Below, in pieces: positions 5,566 to 8,417 of a stretch of DNA of 8,417 nucleotides. How positions within the stretch are numbered: the stretch's first letter is position 1; each line of letters begins with the position of its first letter. Origin of the DNA: Rickettsiaceae bacterium (lineage in GTDB: Bacteria > Pseudomonadota > Alphaproteobacteria > Rickettsiales > Rickettsiaceae); contig JAGOJE010000035.1 of the NCBI GenBank assembly GCA_017995275.1, forward strand, positions 1 to 8,417, written 5' to 3'. The notes under the pieces were generated by a model. It did not search any database. It was not told the DNA's origin and saw only the letters and a program-made list of their open reading frames with translations. The position numbers were made by a program, and so were the translations under genes.

Positions 5566-6393
5566 ATGAAATCAATCGAAGACAGACCAGCTCCATTTAT
5601 TAGTGGATGGAAAATGATTCCTATAGTTATTTTAGTAATCTTTATCGCTTATATGATAGAACCAATGATTGTTGTTCCTATTCTGGTAATTGGTTTCTTT
5701 CTTCTTTCTGGATTTTCTACAATTCAACCGAATGAAGCGCAAGTTGTTACTTTTTTTGGAAAATATGTGGGAACAATAAAAGAGAATGGATTTATATATA
5801 CAATTCCATTTTCTTGGAGCGAAAGAATTCCGCTAAAATTGATCAACTTTGTTACAGACCATCTGAAAGTGAATGATAAAAATGGTAATCCTGTAGAAAT
5901 AGGGGCTGTGGTTGTATGGCGTGTTTCAGATGCTGCAAAAGCGTCTCTTAATATTGATAATTATAAAAGTTTTGTGATTAACCAAAGCGACATTGCCGTT
6001 CGGACTCTTGCAGCTCATTATCCATACGATTCCGAGAATGAACCATCACTCAGGGGAAACATCGATGAGATTGCATTAAAATTAAAAAATGTCCTGCAGG
6101 AAAAGCTATCATTAGCTGGAATAGTTGTAGAAGAAACAAAATTAACACATCTTGCTTATGCTTCAGAAGTTGCAACAGCAATGCTTAAGCGTCAACAGGC
6201 TGTAGCAGTCTTTGAGGCTCGTCAATATATGGTAAAAAATGCTCTAGCTATAATTGATGAAGTTATAAAACATTTTGAAAAAAACAATGCAGTAAAATTC
6301 TCTGAAGATAAAAAAGCAGAGCTTATAAACAGCCTTTTAATCGTTATGACTTCTGACAAAGAAGCTAACCCAGTTTTAGCAATAGGGAAATGA
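5566..6393 (+). CDS. SPFH/band-7 domain membrane protein
   Basis: This 275-residue protein belongs to the stomatin/prohibitin/flotillin/HflK-C superfamily, which forms oligomeric membrane scaffolds. Two hydrophobic helices lie at about residues 17-32 (MIPIVILVIFIAYM) and 34-50 (MIVVPILVIGFFLLSGF). A band-7 domain follows: IQPNEAQVVTFFGKYVGT (53-70), LKVNDKNGNPVEIGAVVVWR (100-119) and VRTLAAHYPYD (145-155). The helical tail contains LAYASEVATAMLKRQQA (196-212) and a conserved end LLIVMTSDKEANPVLAIG. It closely follows a bacterial subgroup known to me from genome annotation but without an assigned function. In relatives I recall, a small ribbon-helix-helix-like gene often follows; here a converging gene occupies that place, with 6 bp between stops and no visible terminator hairpin. 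It appears intact and monocistronic. Confidence 0.9.
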   Translation: MKSIEDRPAPFISGWKMIPIVILVIFIAYMIEPMIVVPILVIGFFLLSGFSTIQPNEAQVVTFFGKYVGTIKENGFIYTIPFSWSERIPLKLINFVTDHLKVNDKNGNPVEIGAVVVWRVSDAAKASLNIDNYKSFVINQSDIAVRTLAAHYPYDSENEPSLRGNIDEIALKLKNVLQEKLSLAGIVVEETKLTHLAYASEVATAMLKRQQAVAVFEARQYMVKNALAIIDEVIKHFEKNNAVKFSEDKKAELINSLLIVMTSDKEANPVLAIGK

Positions 6394-6399
6394 CCCGGG

Positions 6400-8403
6400 C
6401 TATAAAGGCCTTCCTTGTTTGTCACTATCAGGCGGAATTTTCATTGTTGTATGCGCCCGCTCGACATTTTCTGGGTTTTGCGCATTACTTACCTTAGATA
6501 TAAACTCACCAATTCCAGAAGTCGCACTCAAAGCTTCTTCTTGAAGGCTTTTTGAAGCTATATATTCCTCAACTTTGCTTTTCATAGATGGGCATGCTCG
6601 TGTGATTTTATCTTGATATTTCTGAATTGTATTCACATCAACACCGCCCTCCAAAAGAAGATTTAAGGCTTTTGTGAAGTCATCTGGATATTTTAAGATC
6701 GACTTAACCAAACTATCGTCCATTTTAAGCTCCACGGCAACTTTGACAAAACTTTTGAGGCCCTTTTCATCTATCCCACGCAATAATAGCAGATCAGAAA
6801 ATTGCAATTCCATTCCACAATCTCTAGAAACCTCAATCAGTACTTTTAATATATTGGGGTTGTTATCTCTGATAGCATACGAAATGAGAGCTCTGTGCTC
6901 TGTCTCACAAAAATAATCATCTTCTTGTTTGTTGTGTAGAAAATTATAAATGTTTTTATATTCACTTGCGCATTCTAAAAATTCGTCTTTATTGGCACTA
7001 GCGCTTGAGCTAGCTAATGAACGATATAGCAATTTAAAAGCAAGAGCCTTACCATCTTTGCTTGACCGAGAATCATTAACGATTGATTTTACTATATTAA
7101 GATTTTGATTGTTGGCTGCATAGTGGACTAGATTCCCATTGTTATATAAATATAAAACATCTCGTAAGGAAAATTTATTCTTATAAGCCAGAAAGGCTTC
7201 ATCTGACAAAACTCTACTGTCTCGCTCCCCACAGTCAAGAATAGTAGATAAATTAATATTGTAAGACTTCCACTCAGGTGATAGAAGAATATCAAATCGT
7301 TTTTGCGGACAAAATAATAACGACCTTAATGATTGTAACCTCCAAATATTTTGTAACTCTTTTGAAGCAATTTTCTCTTCAAGCACTAAAACTCTATCTA
7401 AAACTTTCTTTTCCTTTATCTCTTTTAAACTAACCAAGCCCGAAACACAAGCTTCTGCAACAAACTCTCTTTGGATTTCTGTTAAATTTAATACCGTTGA
7501 TAATTCATTGAACTTTTCTAATGTTTGATTGTAATAATTACCACCCTCTTTAAACAAATTTTGCAATATATTTGAATCAAAGGACGCTTGAGAAAAGGTA
7601 TAAAAAATTTTAACAGCCTTTTCTAAACTTTCTTTATCACTTATCTCCACCTCAAAATGGACTCCGGAGTCATTAAAATCGTTTGAAATTCGGTTATAAT
7701 TGATAAAATTATCAAAGAAAATTTTTCCGTAATTACATACATTGTTCCATCGGTAGTCCTCATTACCTCCATATAATTTATAAGAGATCTTGTATTTTTT
7801 CTTGTTCAAATCATATTTGATTGCAATATTGCCTGAATGATCTCTTAATGGAATATTATAGCTCAACTCAATCTCGGGATATATAAATTTACTACTAATG
7901 AGATACGGAAGTTTTTGACTATTTATGCCAATATCTGATTCACCTTTTTCAACAAGCTCTTTCAGCTTTTGGATTTCAGCTGGATATTGTAATTTTACTC
8001 TCTCCATTATACGAGAATTATATCTACCAATAGAATCAAGACATGTTTGGTGTATTACTGTATGGATATCAGCAATTTTTTTTATTGAACGTATATTTGT
8101 CTGCGCATAATTAACAGAGAACTCTCGAGAAATATCCAAATCTGATACTGATAAACTTTGTTTTTTGTACTCTAAAATTTCTTTTATATTAGATTTTATA
8201 TTGTTGACATTGTAAGGACTATCACCTTCTACTTCATAAATAATTTTATTCATTACACCAGAAAACTCCTTCACCATTTCGCCAAACATTGCTACCTGCT
8301 TCATTTTTTCAGATTCTGTTTGGTACTGACTCGAAGTTTGTAAAGACTTGATTGATAAATCAATTATATCAATCATACGATTAACTTTATCTAAAAGAAT
8401 CAT
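6400..8403 (-). CDS. Large orphan protein with degenerate ankyrin-like segments, candidate effector
   Basis: I do not recognise the family. From the ATG at 8403 the product has 667 residues, but the frame stays open to the window edge, so the true start may lie upstream. No good ribosome site is seen before 8403 (only AGCGGG, abutting). Residues 1-160 are predicted helical and heptad-like in places. About 165-255 look beta-rich (many Tyr/Asn/Lys, such as KYDLNKKKYKISYKLYGGN). From about 300 the sequence is helical, with ankyrin-like stretches at 422-442 (GNLVHYAANNQNLNIVKSIV), 505-524 (ALISYAIRDNNPNILKVLIE) and 579-592 (ALNLLLEGGVDVNT). The C-terminus (about 625-667) is polar and disordered, ending DSDKQGRPL. 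No signal peptide or membrane helix is visible. Ankyrin-bearing orphans in intracellular bacteria are often secreted effectors, but that is only an inference here. Confidence 0.75.
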   Translation of the reverse strand: MILLDKVNRMIDIIDLSIKSLQTSSQYQTESEKMKQVAMFGEMVKEFSGVMNKIIYEVEGDSPYNVNNIKSNIKEILEYKKQSLSVSDLDISREFSVNYAQTNIRSIKKIADIHTVIHQTCLDSIGRYNSRIMERVKLQYPAEIQKLKELVEKGESDIGINSQKLPYLISSKFIYPEIELSYNIPLRDHSGNIAIKYDLNKKKYKISYKLYGGNEDYRWNNVCNYGKIFFDNFINYNRISNDFNDSGVHFEVEISDKESLEKAVKIFYTFSQASFDSNILQNLFKEGGNYYNQTLEKFNELSTVLNLTEIQREFVAEACVSGLVSLKEIKEKKVLDRVLVLEEKIASKELQNIWRLQSLRSLLFCPQKRFDILLSPEWKSYNINLSTILDCGERDSRVLSDEAFLAYKNKFSLRDVLYLYNNGNLVHYAANNQNLNIVKSIVNDSRSSKDGKALAFKLLYRSLASSSASANKDEFLECASEYKNIYNFLHNKQEDDYFCETEHRALISYAIRDNNPNILKVLIEVSRDCGMELQFSDLLLLRGIDEKGLKSFVKVAVELKMDDSLVKSILKYPDDFTKALNLLLEGGVDVNTIQKYQDKITRACPSMKSKVEEYIASKSLQEEALSATSGIGEFISKVSNAQNPENVERAHTTMKIPPDSDKQGRPL

Positions 8404-8417
8404 CCCGCTGATATCAT

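Noticed and set aside
6388..6425. Possible bidirectional terminator between the SPFH and orphan genes (CCCGGG, AAGGCCTT)
   Set aside because: These are short palindromes without an extended stem or T-run.
7925..8110. Plus-strand open frame opposite the orphan gene
   Set aside because: It is an antisense shadow with low-complexity, hydrophobic-biased composition and no start signal.
1..8417. tRNA, rRNA, CRISPR array, riboswitch
   Set aside because: No cloverleaf, regularly spaced repeats or conserved RNA motif was found by reading either strand.

Overview
The window is an AT-rich stretch of bacterial accessory DNA with decayed genes, an IS630-family insertion, a Fic protein, an archaeal-type ATPase and a large orphan protein with ankyrin-like segments. 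This mixture suggests a host-associated or intracellular proteobacterium (a Rickettsiales-like or Legionellales-like amoeba or arthropod symbiont). That is an inference from gene content and base composition; nothing here fixes the taxon.

Layout. Positions 1-3864 carry genes on the minus strand only. A secreted alpha/beta-hydrolase gene (start 1935, original stop 15-17) is split by a 920-bp IS630-family element (127-1046) flanked by a TA duplication. Removing the element and one TA rejoins the reading frame exactly and gives back 36 C-terminal residues. The transposase needs a -1 frameshift at an A-AAA-AAG site, and this copy also seems to have a second, damaging frameshift near its C-terminus. 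Upstream lies a complete class II Fic AMP-transferase gene (2087-3253) with its own strong promoter. On each side of it is a wreck of an APH(6)-type aminoglycoside/streptomycin kinase: a 48-codon mini-ORF that joins only the N- and C-terminal ends of the family (1941-2087), and a multiply deleted, frameshifted copy (3308-3761).

Further right, an ATPase with a DUF234/PD-(D/E)XK-like C-terminus (3865-5304, minus) is transcribed divergently from a two-helix SPFH/band-7 membrane protein (5566-6393, plus). Good sigma70-type promoters for both lie in the 261-bp gap between them. The last gene (6400 to the window edge, minus) converges on the SPFH gene with 6 bp between the stops. It is an unrecognised protein of at least 667 residues with degenerate ankyrin-like segments in its C-terminal half.

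How the genes work together. The run from fic through the 48-codon remnant to the hydrolase is tightly packed (1-nt overlap, then 5 nt) and looks like one transcription unit from the fic promoter. Otherwise this is a patchwork of separate modules. I do not see a coherent new multi-gene system. The best-supported observations are the base-resolved IS insertion, its recoding site, the two kinase wrecks and the palindromes at 3776-3813 and 5329-5342.
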